From: Cytophagales bacterium
GTDB taxonomy: Bacteria > Bacteroidota > Bacteroidia > Cytophagales > UBA9547
Assembly: GCA_025360395.1 (NCBI GenBank)
Contig: JANYCH010000250.1
Location: 1 to 22,805 of the forward strand
DNA length: 22,805 bases
Direction of reading: 5' to 3'
The position numbers were made by a program, and so were the translations under genes. Shown here piece after piece: positions 1-6,755 of the stretch. The notes beneath the pieces were generated by a model. The model worked only from the letters and a program-made list of their open reading frames with translations, had not been told where the DNA came from and did not search any database. The first letter of the stretch is position 1, and each line of letters begins with the position of its first letter.

Positions 1-141
1 GTAAAACAGGTGCAAAGTGGCGCTGATGGTGATTTCGTCATTATGATTCCACCTAACGGCGAATTTATGCTGGTGGTTTCCTATAAAGATTGTAATCCTA
101 AAAAATTCCAGGTACCTGAGATTCTCTCACACTATTTTTGA
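1..141 (+). pseudogene. 3' fragment of an unidentified plus-strand gene, cut at the purH junction
   Basis: An open frame enters from the left edge and reads in frame 1 to a TGA at 139-141. Up to about base 114 it looks like genuine protein: a GDFVIMIPPNGEFMLVVSYK stretch followed by DCNPKKFQV. This has the feel of a carboxypeptidase-regulatory-like (beta-sandwich) repeat found in many secreted or outer-membrane Bacteroidota proteins. After base 114 the frame merely reads the antisense of purH (PEILSHYF, then stop), so the native 3' end is missing. The parent gene cannot be named from about 38 credible residues. The domain suggestion is inference from composition and the NPKKF-type strand pattern. 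Confidence 0.4.
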
Positions 142-751
142 AGACTGGTAATTGCTGTTCTTCGTTAAAATACTTAAAAATAGCTGAGTCATAATGACTT
201 GACATATCAAAAGCTTTGGCGGCAAATGATTTCCGGTCGCTTAATTCAGTTGAGCATTTTTTCTGTTCCAGCAAAGCAGCTAAATCAGCATATTGTTCAC
301 GAGAAGAAACAATTAGAACATCTTTGAAATTTTTAGCACCGGCACGGATCAAAGAAATACCACCGATATCAATCTTTTCAATAATATCCTGTTCAGAGGC
401 TGACGTATTCGCCACTGTTTCTTCAAAAGGGTACAAGTCCACAATCACAAGATCAATTGGCGGAATATTATGCTGAACTACCTGTTTTTGATCACTTTCA
501 TTGTCGCGCCTATAAAGTATTCCCCCAAAAATCTGAGGCTGAAGGGTTTTGACACGACCACCTAATATTTCCGGAAAACCGGTAACATCATCCACTGAAG
601 TAACTTTTATGTTTAACTCCTCAATAAATTTTTGAGTGCCTCCTGTAGAATATATCTTTACTCCATGTTCATTAAGTAATTTCACAATTCTATCAAGGCC
701 TTCTTTATAATATACTGATATTAAAGCAGATTCAATCTTTTTAAGAGACAT
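98..751 (-). pseudogene. purH: purH, 5' half only (IMP cyclohydrolase domain; AICAR transformylase domain missing)
   Basis: This encodes the N-terminal part of bifunctional PurH, which carries out the last two steps of IMP synthesis. The start is the ATG at 749-751 (MSLKKIESALISVYYKEGL), which matches where PurH proteins begin; an upstream TTG at 812-814 is better read as a promoter element. Visible signatures of the MGS-like cyclohydrolase domain are the YSTGGTQKFI loop (about residues 35-44), GGRVKTLQP (about 65-73), DLVIVDLYPFEETV and IDIGGISLIRAGAKN. The frame ends after 217 residues at VPGIF-stop, exactly where the family normally continues into LRYGENPHQ and the roughly 280-residue formyltransferase domain. 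The loss coincides with a palindrome at 109-118 where a plus-strand gene fragment also ends. As written the product could not perform the transformylase step. Family identity is very clear; whether the break is biological or an assembly chimera is not. Confidence 0.9.
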
Positions 752-782
752 ATTGGGAGGGAGTTTTTTTGAAAGCAAGTTG

Positions 783-814
783 CAAATTAAGCAAAATTGT
801 ACCTTAATTTTCAA
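783..814 (-). promoter_or_regulatory. candidate purH promoter (Bacteroidota TTG / TAnnTTTG type)
   Basis: Read on the minus strand, TTG at 814-812 is followed after 21 bases by TTAATTTG (790-783), one mismatch from the Bacteroidota -7 consensus TAnnTTTG. This would put the transcription start near 776 and give a leader of about 25 bases to the ATG at 751. Pattern match only. Confidence 0.4.
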
Positions 815-861
815 ATAAATGTGATTGTTGCAACAAATGAAACTTACCTGAAATCAATTCT

Positions 862-869
862 TATTTTTA
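862..869 (+). promoter_or_regulatory. candidate -7 element for the DUF937-like gene
   Basis: TATTTTTA differs from TAnnTTTG only in the last base and lies 20 bases before the ATG at 889. No TTG is found at the usual upstream spacing, so support is weak. Confidence 0.3.
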
Positions 870-888
870 CAGTAAATTCTATTTAAAT

Positions 889-1338
889 ATGATGTTAGAA
901 AATTTATTAAACCTGGTAAAAGAGAACACCCAGACTGATATTGTAAATAATCCGGCGGTTCCTGATAAGTTTAACGGAGATGCAATACAGGAAACATCAA
1001 GTCATATTATAGATGGTTTAAAAAGCCAGTTAAGTTCTGGAAATATGGGCGGGCTGATGGGATTATTAAATGGTGGTGGACAAAATGTAGCAACCAATCC
1101 TATTGTAGGTCAGATAATATCATCATTGGCAGGATCCTTTGCATCAAAATTTGGGCTAAGTGAATCTCAGGCACAAGGAATAGCTTCAAATGTTGTGACC
1201 AAGGTAATGTCCCAACTAATAAACAAGGTCAATGATCCCAACGACAATAGTTTTGATCTTTCAAGTATGTCCAAAGAATTAGGCGGTGGAGGTATTGGTG
1301 GAATGCTGGGTGGCGTTTTTGGAAACCTTTTTAAATAA
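889..1338 (+). CDS. small DUF937-like protein with Gly-rich segments
   Basis: A 149-residue protein of unknown function with no signal peptide and no obvious membrane segment. The N-terminal third is helical and begins LENLLNLVKENTQ. A GGLMGLLNGGG stretch follows at about residues 54-64, then a helix pair (VGQIISSLAGSFASKFGLSE, then AQGIASNVVTKVMSQLINKV). The C-terminus is a second Gly run, GGGGIGGMLGGVFGNLFK. This layout resembles the DUF937/YidB-like small proteins common in Bacteroidota, whose role is not established. Either of two adjacent ATGs (889 or 892) could start it; there is no Shine-Dalgarno sequence. It is monocistronic, followed at once by a strong hairpin. The family assignment is from pattern recognition and may be wrong; the reading frame itself is convincing. 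Confidence 0.7.
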   Translation: MMLENLLNLVKENTQTDIVNNPAVPDKFNGDAIQETSSHIIDGLKSQLSSGNMGGLMGLLNGGGQNVATNPIVGQIISSLAGSFASKFGLSESQAQGIASNVVTKVMSQLINKVNDPNDNSFDLSSMSKELGGGGIGGMLGGVFGNLFK

Positions 1339-1342
1339 TCTA

Positions 1343-1378
1343 AACAAAGCCAGGTAATTCTTTTTGCCTGGCTTTGTT
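1343..1378 (+). terminator. hairpin terminator after the DUF937-like gene
   Basis: A perfect 12-bp inverted repeat (aacaaagccagg at 1343-1354 and its complement at 1367-1378) with a 12-base loop sits 5 bases after the stop codon. The tail is only moderately T-rich (gtaatgttcttg), so termination may be imperfect. It also lies about 150 bases downstream of the opposing gene that ends at 1529. Confidence 0.65.
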
Positions 1379-1528
1379 GTAATGTTCTTGTATAACTTAA
1401 AATGTTCAGATAATCACAGATATGAAAGACATTGCTCAATTTGACGACTATGTTTCTATTGAAAAGCCTTCTCTGTGAATATATCAGGCTGAAATTTAAA
1501 ATGAATTATGTGAGGCAGAAGCATATTG

Positions 1529-4120
1529 CTAAAACCGGTCACCTACAACCACTTTCTTTTTTAAGTGTTTGATATTTCCTTCACTGTCTGCTATTTCTAT
1601 CCAAATAATATAATGTCCCATAGGTACCAGTTTATTTGAATCATCAGAACCATCCCATTGGATAGAAGTGGCTGTTGATGCGTAGCTATTTCTTTCAAGA
1701 TGCTTAACAGTCCTGCCTGTAATATCAAAAATCTGAATATTCCGCAGACTTCCGGGTTTATCGGTTTTTAGCCTGATAATCATCAAATCGTTGTCTCCAT
1801 CCTGGTTTGGGGTAATCAGGGTCGGAGTAATTTCTACTATATCTTCCAATACTGTCAGGGTTAGATTCTGAGAATTTACATAACCTGGCGTTGCGTAACC
1901 GGCTTCTTTTGAGGCAGAAGTCCAGGAACTCGGATCAGCCGTGGCCAGGTTTGGATTTATTTTTTCCAGTGAAACACCTTGTTTGTTGTTGATAAATGGG
2001 GAATGCATAGTTTGGTTATAATCCAACCTATCCATGATTTCATCTTTCGGGCTTAAAAGAAAAGCTGTTCCCTGATCGTCGTAAAATGTAGGCAGGGTTT
2101 TAACCTCAATAATCCTCTCTGCCTGAGATTTTATATATGTATTTAGGATATTTTGCTTGTTTACAGTAAAGGCCAGGTATTGCTTTGGCCTTAATAAAAA
2201 CGAGGTACTCAATGTTATTTTATTGGCTGCAGTGTCATTTTTCAGGTTTGCAAATTTCCATCCCTTTAAATCAATTATCCTATCTGAAGCATTGTATATC
2301 TCAACGAAATCTGCTCCATAGGGATATGGGTTAAATAACAGTTCATTCAATAACAAATCGCCCTTTTGGGCAATATCTGCTGTTACAAAAGTTGTGGACA
2401 ATTCGGTAGAATTTCCCGGACAATCCTTGACCTTCATCATTTTAACCTGGTATTCTATGTTTTTTGACAAAGGGGTATCAAATGTTATTGCAAGTTGCTC
2501 AAGACTATCCTTTTGCCAGTTTAGTTTATTAATCGAAAGCACCGGTTGAAATATAAAATTCGGTATAACATATGAAGCACTGTCTAATATCTCATTGAAT
2601 ATTATTCTGATGCTGTATTCATTTGAAACACTAATATCCCGGATAGTTGGCAAAAGGGAATCTTTAATAGTTTGAAACACTGAATTGACAGAACCCGGAG
2701 TACCGCCTGTCATACTATTAGACGCAGACCAGTTATTCTTCCCGAGACATATATTGTTAGGGTCTATAATTTCTAGAGAATACCCTCCATCATCTTTTGA
2801 AGTATTATTATACCATGTTTGCTTGTAATTAACCCGGTCAATAAGTTCTGAATGAGGATTTAAAAGCTTTATATCATCCTCAGTGTTATTCAGGCTTGGA
2901 ATATTTGCCAAAGCCAAAGTATTGCCAAATGAAGCAAAATCTGGTAAGTCAGTATTTTTACAGATTATCAGATAAGACTTGGGAAGAAAAAGATAAGAGG
3001 GAAGTTTCGATGAAGTAGATGGATCCGAGAGCGTGAATCCGGCCAGATCGATCGTTTTATCAGAATTATTAAAGATTTCAATAAACTCTTTTTCTGGAAG
3101 GCCAGCAGAGGGTACCGGGTCGATAAGAAATTCAGAAAATACAATATCCTTGTACTTAGCTACAGCAGGAACGAAATAAGCAATTTCCCCATTCAGTTGT
3201 TTTTGAATGGTATTTCCATTCCTGTCTTTGACAATTTTAGCAATAAATACATAAAGTCCAGAAGTTGAGATATTATCCTTCAATATAACCTCTATTTTTT
3301 CTCCACCAGGACTAAAAAATAAAACAGAGTCTATAGCCAAAGATCTTCCTAATCTGTCATACAGTTCGATGTTGCTTTTACTTCTAACCCAAGAGCTATC
3401 CAACGGTTCATCGAATGTCACTGTAAAAGCCTTATTTCCAACAAAACTCTGGCTAACCAATGCTGGGGGAGTTGTATCCTTTACAATTCCAGAAACTTTT
3501 ATATCATCAAAGTAATGCTTTTGAAAAAAACTTGCTGTAGACTGGTATATTGAGAGCCCAAACCAGGAAGAAGATGTGATTGAAGAATCACTGACTGGTC
3601 CTAGCTTTTCCTTAACTCCGGTAGCATCATAATTGACCGACCATTTATAATTATTGTCGCAGGCAACTTTAAGCTTAATATTATTGGTGCTTTTATTCAA
3701 CAATCCATCAGTTCCATCAAGAAGCAAAGTGTTCGTACCATTTATTTTTTTGTAAAAGCATATTTCATCTTTTGTATTCCCTATCCGGATAAAAAATCCG
3801 CTTAATGTGGTTGATAAAAGGTTGCTGTCAGAAGCAGTAAGATAAACATCAACAAAATTGGCGCTTGACGGATTGAAAGGCAGATCCACATTTATGGACC
3901 ATTCAGTATTCTTTAATAAGGCAGATGATGTGCAGAGATAAAATTTTGAATTAATTTCAGCTTTGGCTGACCTTAGTTTTTGGTTTTCAACACTGAATGA
4001 AGAAACATTTCCATACCAGGTTGGATTAAGGTTTATATCATTGTCGGCAAAAGATTCTTCAACTTGTCCTAAACCAAACAAAGGGACAAAAAACATTAAG
4101 ATTAAAAATATTTTTCTCAT
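1529..4120 (-). CDS. secreted lamin-tail-domain (LTD) protein with Ig-like modules and a FlgD-type C-terminal domain
   Basis: An 863-residue secreted protein. The start is taken as ATG 4118-4120, which gives a clean signal peptide (MRKIFLILMFFVPLFGLGQ); the frame is open 15 codons further. Domains in order: a jelly-roll-like region (about 20-210); an SbsA/Ig5-like module beginning DTTPPALVSQSF with the FDEPLD strand (about 215-318); lamin tail domain 1 (about 323-480, FSEFLIDPVPS, EFIEIFNNSDKTIDLAGF); a second Ig-like module (about 487-580, IIFNEILDS); lamin tail domain 2 (about 587-750, LNELLFNPYPYG, DFVEIYNASDRIIDLKGW). The C-terminus (about 763-863) has TPNQDGDND, IFDITGRTV and WDGSD, like FlgD-Ig or gliding-type C-terminal domains that often direct type IX secretion. 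The likely location is the cell surface or outside the cell; function is unknown. Both LTDs end in the same SLE-I-P-N...W..A....G..TPG.VNS pattern, showing an internal duplication. Confidence 0.85.
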   Translation of the reverse strand: MRKIFLILMFFVPLFGLGQVEESFADNDINLNPTWYGNVSSFSVENQKLRSAKAEINSKFYLCTSSALLKNTEWSINVDLPFNPSSANFVDVYLTASDSNLLSTTLSGFFIRIGNTKDEICFYKKINGTNTLLLDGTDGLLNKSTNNIKLKVACDNNYKWSVNYDATGVKEKLGPVSDSSITSSSWFGLSIYQSTASFFQKHYFDDIKVSGIVKDTTPPALVSQSFVGNKAFTVTFDEPLDSSWVRSKSNIELYDRLGRSLAIDSVLFFSPGGEKIEVILKDNISTSGLYVFIAKIVKDRNGNTIQKQLNGEIAYFVPAVAKYKDIVFSEFLIDPVPSAGLPEKEFIEIFNNSDKTIDLAGFTLSDPSTSSKLPSYLFLPKSYLIICKNTDLPDFASFGNTLALANIPSLNNTEDDIKLLNPHSELIDRVNYKQTWYNNTSKDDGGYSLEIIDPNNICLGKNNWSASNSMTGGTPGSVNSVFQTIKDSLLPTIRDISVSNEYSIRIIFNEILDSASYVIPNFIFQPVLSINKLNWQKDSLEQLAITFDTPLSKNIEYQVKMMKVKDCPGNSTELSTTFVTADIAQKGDLLLNELLFNPYPYGADFVEIYNASDRIIDLKGWKFANLKNDTAANKITLSTSFLLRPKQYLAFTVNKQNILNTYIKSQAERIIEVKTLPTFYDDQGTAFLLSPKDEIMDRLDYNQTMHSPFINNKQGVSLEKINPNLATADPSSWTSASKEAGYATPGYVNSQNLTLTVLEDIVEITPTLITPNQDGDNDLMIIRLKTDKPGSLRNIQIFDITGRTVKHLERNSYASTATSIQWDGSDDSNKLVPMGHYIIWIEIADSEGNIKHLKKKVVVGDRF

Positions 4121-4151
4121 TACTATGGTTAATAAACCACAATGATAATAT

Positions 4152-4182
4152 AAAAAATATAACATTAATACAGCACAGACAA
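4152..4182 (-). promoter_or_regulatory. candidate promoter of the LTD protein gene
   Basis: On the minus strand, TTG (4182-4180) precedes TATTTTTT (4159-4152) by 20 bases, the latter one mismatch from TAnnTTTG. This predicts a leader of about 25 bases before the ATG at 4120. Pattern match only. Confidence 0.4.
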
Positions 4183-4246
4183 GATTTTTAATTTCAGAAC
4201 ATTATTGAATATTCTTCCAATTAATAAAGAATACAAATCTAATTCT

Positions 4247-4254
4247 TATCTTTG
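4247..4254 (+). promoter_or_regulatory. -7 element TATCTTTG for the rpoZ-coaBC-porD operon
   Basis: A perfect match to the Bacteroidota -7 consensus TAnnTTTG, 25 bases before the rpoZ ATG at 4280. It decides the start of rpoZ: the longer reading from TTG 4205 would begin upstream of this promoter. No TTG is found at the usual -33 spacing. Confidence 0.6.
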
Positions 4255-4279
4255 CGTTCTTCTATCAAGTTCAAATAAT

Positions 4280-4597
4280 ATGAAACAATTGGCAAATGCG
4301 TCTATCATAACACGAGATGTTATTGATTTAGCTCATGAAACTAAAAACGTATACGAATCTATAGCGATCATTTCAAAAAGGGCCAGACAGGTTTCTACAA
4401 AAATGAAAGAAGAACTTAGCCAGAAACTTTCTGAGTTCGCCACAAAAGAAGACAATCTTGAAGAAATCTTCGAAAACCGCGAGCAAATAGAAATTTCAAA
4501 ATACTATGAGCGTATGCCAAAACCATCTATGATGGCTTTAGAGGAATTTATAGAAGGAAAGGTATACTTTCGCAAGCCTGACGAAGAGGTCTTGTAA
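4280..4597 (+). CDS. rpoZ: RNA polymerase omega subunit (Bacteroidota type)
   Basis: A 105-residue omega-like subunit that binds the beta-prime subunit and helps RNA polymerase assembly. The start ATG 4280-4282 gives MKQLANASIITRDVIDLAHE, and it lies downstream of a perfect -7 element. The conserved omega/RPB6 helices are visible as NVYESIAIISKRARQVSTKMKEEL (about residues 23-46), followed by acidic and PKPSMMALEEFIEGKVYFRKP regions typical of the phylum. It is the first gene of a tight operon; coaBC starts 2 bases after its stop. The same neighbour order (omega, coaBC, DUF4835) is widespread in Bacteroidota, which supports the call. Confidence 0.85.
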   Translation: MKQLANASIITRDVIDLAHETKNVYESIAIISKRARQVSTKMKEELSQKLSEFATKEDNLEEIFENREQIEISKYYERMPKPSMMALEEFIEGKVYFRKPDEEVL

Positions 4598-4599
4598 TT

Positions 4600-5802
4600 A
4601 TGATGCTGAAAGGTAAAAAAATCCTTTTGGGCATAACAGGAAGTATTGCTGCTTATAAGTCAACACTTCTGATAAGAGAATTAATAAAACATGGAGCCGA
4701 AGTGAAGGTAATTGCTACCACTTCGGCTCTTACTTTTGTTACCCCATTAACACTTTCAACCTTATCTAAAAACCCCGTTTATTCAGATTTCAGTAATGAG
4801 GAAACAGGCGAATGGGCAAATCATGTGGAATTAGGGGCATGGGCAGATCTTTTTGTAATTGCCCCGGCAAGTGCCAATACAATCGCCAAAATGTCTCATG
4901 GATTGTGCGATAATCTTTTAATGGCTACATATCTTTCTGCTAAATGTCCCGTAGTAGTCGCACCGGCGATGGATCTAGATATGTACCTTCACCCCTCCTT
5001 CCTGGAAAATCTTAAAAAGCTGAGGTCTTTTGGGAACAAAGTAATAGAAGCTACAGAGGGTGAGCTTGCAAGCGGCCTGTTTGGCCAGGGACGAATGGAA
5101 GAACCGGAAAAAATCGCAAAACAAATATCATCTTTCTTCTTAAAATCCCTTCCTCTAAAAGATAAAATAGCCGTGGTAACTGCCGGCCCAACATTTGAAG
5201 CACTTGATCCGGTAAGGTTTATTGGGAACTATTCAAGCGGAAAGATGGGTTATGCAATTGCAGAAAGCCTCCATGAAAAAGGTGCTAAAGTCTACCTGGT
5301 AAGTGGACCTTCTTCTCTAAAAATTGGGCAATCCGCCATCACGGTTCAAAATGTGACCTCAGCAGATGAAATGTTTAATGCAACACAGGCATTGTTTGAT
5401 AAAGCAGATATAGTAGTGTTTTCTGCTGCAGTTGCAGATTATAAACCTGAAATAAAAGAAACCCAAAAAATAAAAAAGAAAGAAGAAACGTTTAATCTAA
5501 AACTGGTTAAAACAAAAGACATAGCCAAAGAACTAGGCCAAAAGAAACACGCAGGACAGATCCTGGTTGGTTTTGCCCTGGAAACAAACAATGAAGAGCA
5601 AAATGCCCTTATTAAATTAAAATCCAAGAATTTAGACTTTATAGTGCTGAATTCTATGAACGATGCAGGCGCCGGTTTCCAACATGATACTAATAAAATC
5701 ACCATTCTTGATAAGAATAATCAGGTAACTAGTTTTGAAATAAAAAACAAAACAGAAGTTGCTGAAGATATAGTCACCAAAATATTAGAATTTATATCAT
5801 GA
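4600..5802 (+). CDS. coaBC: bifunctional phosphopantothenoylcysteine decarboxylase / phosphopantothenate-cysteine ligase
   Basis: A 400-residue fusion that converts 4'-phosphopantothenate plus cysteine to phosphopantothenoylcysteine (CoaB, C-terminal) and decarboxylates it to 4'-phosphopantetheine (CoaC, N-terminal, FMN-dependent) in coenzyme A synthesis. CoaC part (about 1-180): GITGSIAAYK flavin loop, His75 in WANHVELG, PASANTIAK, and the PAMDLDMY segment. CoaB part (about 187-400): TAGPTFEALDPVRFIGNYSSGKMG, AAVADYKP, the KIKKKEE lysine segment and NDAGAGFQHDTNKITI. By numbering, position 125 is Asp instead of the E. coli Asn, and position 158 is Ser instead of Cys; both are reported catalytic residues in E. 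coli Dfp. I believe these substitutions are common in the phylum. ATG 4600 or 4603 may start it. Its TGA overlaps the next ATG (ATGA), implying translational coupling. Confidence 0.97.
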   Translation: MMLKGKKILLGITGSIAAYKSTLLIRELIKHGAEVKVIATTSALTFVTPLTLSTLSKNPVYSDFSNEETGEWANHVELGAWADLFVIAPASANTIAKMSHGLCDNLLMATYLSAKCPVVVAPAMDLDMYLHPSFLENLKKLRSFGNKVIEATEGELASGLFGQGRMEEPEKIAKQISSFFLKSLPLKDKIAVVTAGPTFEALDPVRFIGNYSSGKMGYAIAESLHEKGAKVYLVSGPSSLKIGQSAITVQNVTSADEMFNATQALFDKADIVVFSAAVADYKPEIKETQKIKKKEETFNLKLVKTKDIAKELGQKKHAGQILVGFALETNNEEQNALIKLKSKNLDFIVLNSMNDAGAGFQHDTNKITILDKNNQVTSFEIKNKTEVAEDIVTKILEFIS

Positions 5803-6713
5803 AAAAGTCCCTTGCCTTTTGCATGCTTTTGATAACTTATTTCTTTTGCCCTGCACAAGAAATGAAATTCAATGTGTTTATAGATTCTGAACAAATAAAA
5901 GAATCAGGAACGGGTAGCTACACAGATAAAACATATTTTAAAGATATGCAGCAGCAGTTCACTCTTTTCCTTAATAACACAAAATGGTCTAAATTAACCT
6001 TCAAACCAGAGGAACGTATTTCCTGCAATTTATATATCACCATAAGAGAAGTTCCTGCAGTTAACCAATTCAAAGGAACGGCTCAATTTCAATCTTCCAG
6101 GCCAATTTATGGCTCATCTTATGAGACTATAATAGTAGATTTTATTGATACTTATTTTGAATTTGAGTATACAGCAGGGCAGCAAATGATTTATAATGAC
6201 AACCAATATACTTCAAATCTTACTTCCTTATTGGCATTTTATGCCTATACCGGCTTGGCAATGGATTTCGACAGTTATGGATTTCTTGGAGGAAACCCTT
6301 TCCTGGAAAAAGCGCTCGAAGTAATTAATACAGCGCAACAGTCGCCAAATAAAGGATGGAAAGCCTTGGATGGACAAAATGTGCGTTATTGGCTAAATGA
6401 AAATCAGAATAATCAGCAATTGGTGTCGTTTCGGGAAGCAATCTACGAATACCACCGTTTAGGATTAGATAATTTCAGTGTGAATGCCGACAGCGCAAGA
6501 ACACATATACTTGCTTCCTTAGGAAAAATAAAAAAAACTTATGATTTCAGGCCAACCAGTGTAATGGTCAAATCTTATTTTAATGGTAAGTGGGATGAAC
6601 TGATAAAAATATTCCAGCAAGGCACTCCTGAACAGAAACAACAAGCTTACGACCTTCTGAGGACGATAGACGCTACCCATTCGGACAAATACCAAAAGAT
6701 TATTTCAGGTTAG
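5799..6713 (+). CDS. DUF4835 family protein, type IX secretion component PorD-like
   Basis: A 304-residue exported protein with a cleavable signal peptide (MKKSLAFCMLLITYFFCPAQ). The mature part begins with a strand-rich segment (EMKFNVFIDSEQI) and contains RISCNLYITI, TAQFQSSRPIYGSSYET and DFEFEY-like segments, then a Tyr- and Asn-rich middle (YNDNQYTSNLTSLLAFYAY, with DFDSYGFLGGNPF). The C-terminal half is helical, with WDELIKIFQQGTPEQKQQAYDLL at the end. This matches the DUF4835 family, which is annotated as PorD, a periplasmic or outer-membrane-associated component of the type IX secretion and gliding machinery in Bacteroidota. The overlap with coaBC (4 bases) and the linkage rpoZ-coaBC-DUF4835 are family hallmarks. 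In many relatives recN follows; here it does not. The PorD role is from family knowledge, not shown by this sequence. Confidence 0.8.
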   Translation: MKKSLAFCMLLITYFFCPAQEMKFNVFIDSEQIKESGTGSYTDKTYFKDMQQQFTLFLNNTKWSKLTFKPEERISCNLYITIREVPAVNQFKGTAQFQSSRPIYGSSYETIIVDFIDTYFEFEYTAGQQMIYNDNQYTSNLTSLLAFYAYTGLAMDFDSYGFLGGNPFLEKALEVINTAQQSPNKGWKALDGQNVRYWLNENQNNQQLVSFREAIYEYHRLGLDNFSVNADSARTHILASLGKIKKTYDFRPTSVMVKSYFNGKWDELIKIFQQGTPEQKQQAYDLLRTIDATHSDKYQKIISG

Positions 6714-6755
6714 CGTTTGACTTTATTTTTCCGAAATTCGTACATTGAATTTCGT

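Noticed and set aside
1422..1478. An 18-codon plus-strand frame (MKDIAQFDDYVSIEKPSL)
   Set aside because: It is too short to judge, has no promoter, ribosome binding site or recognisable similarity, and follows a terminator hairpin.
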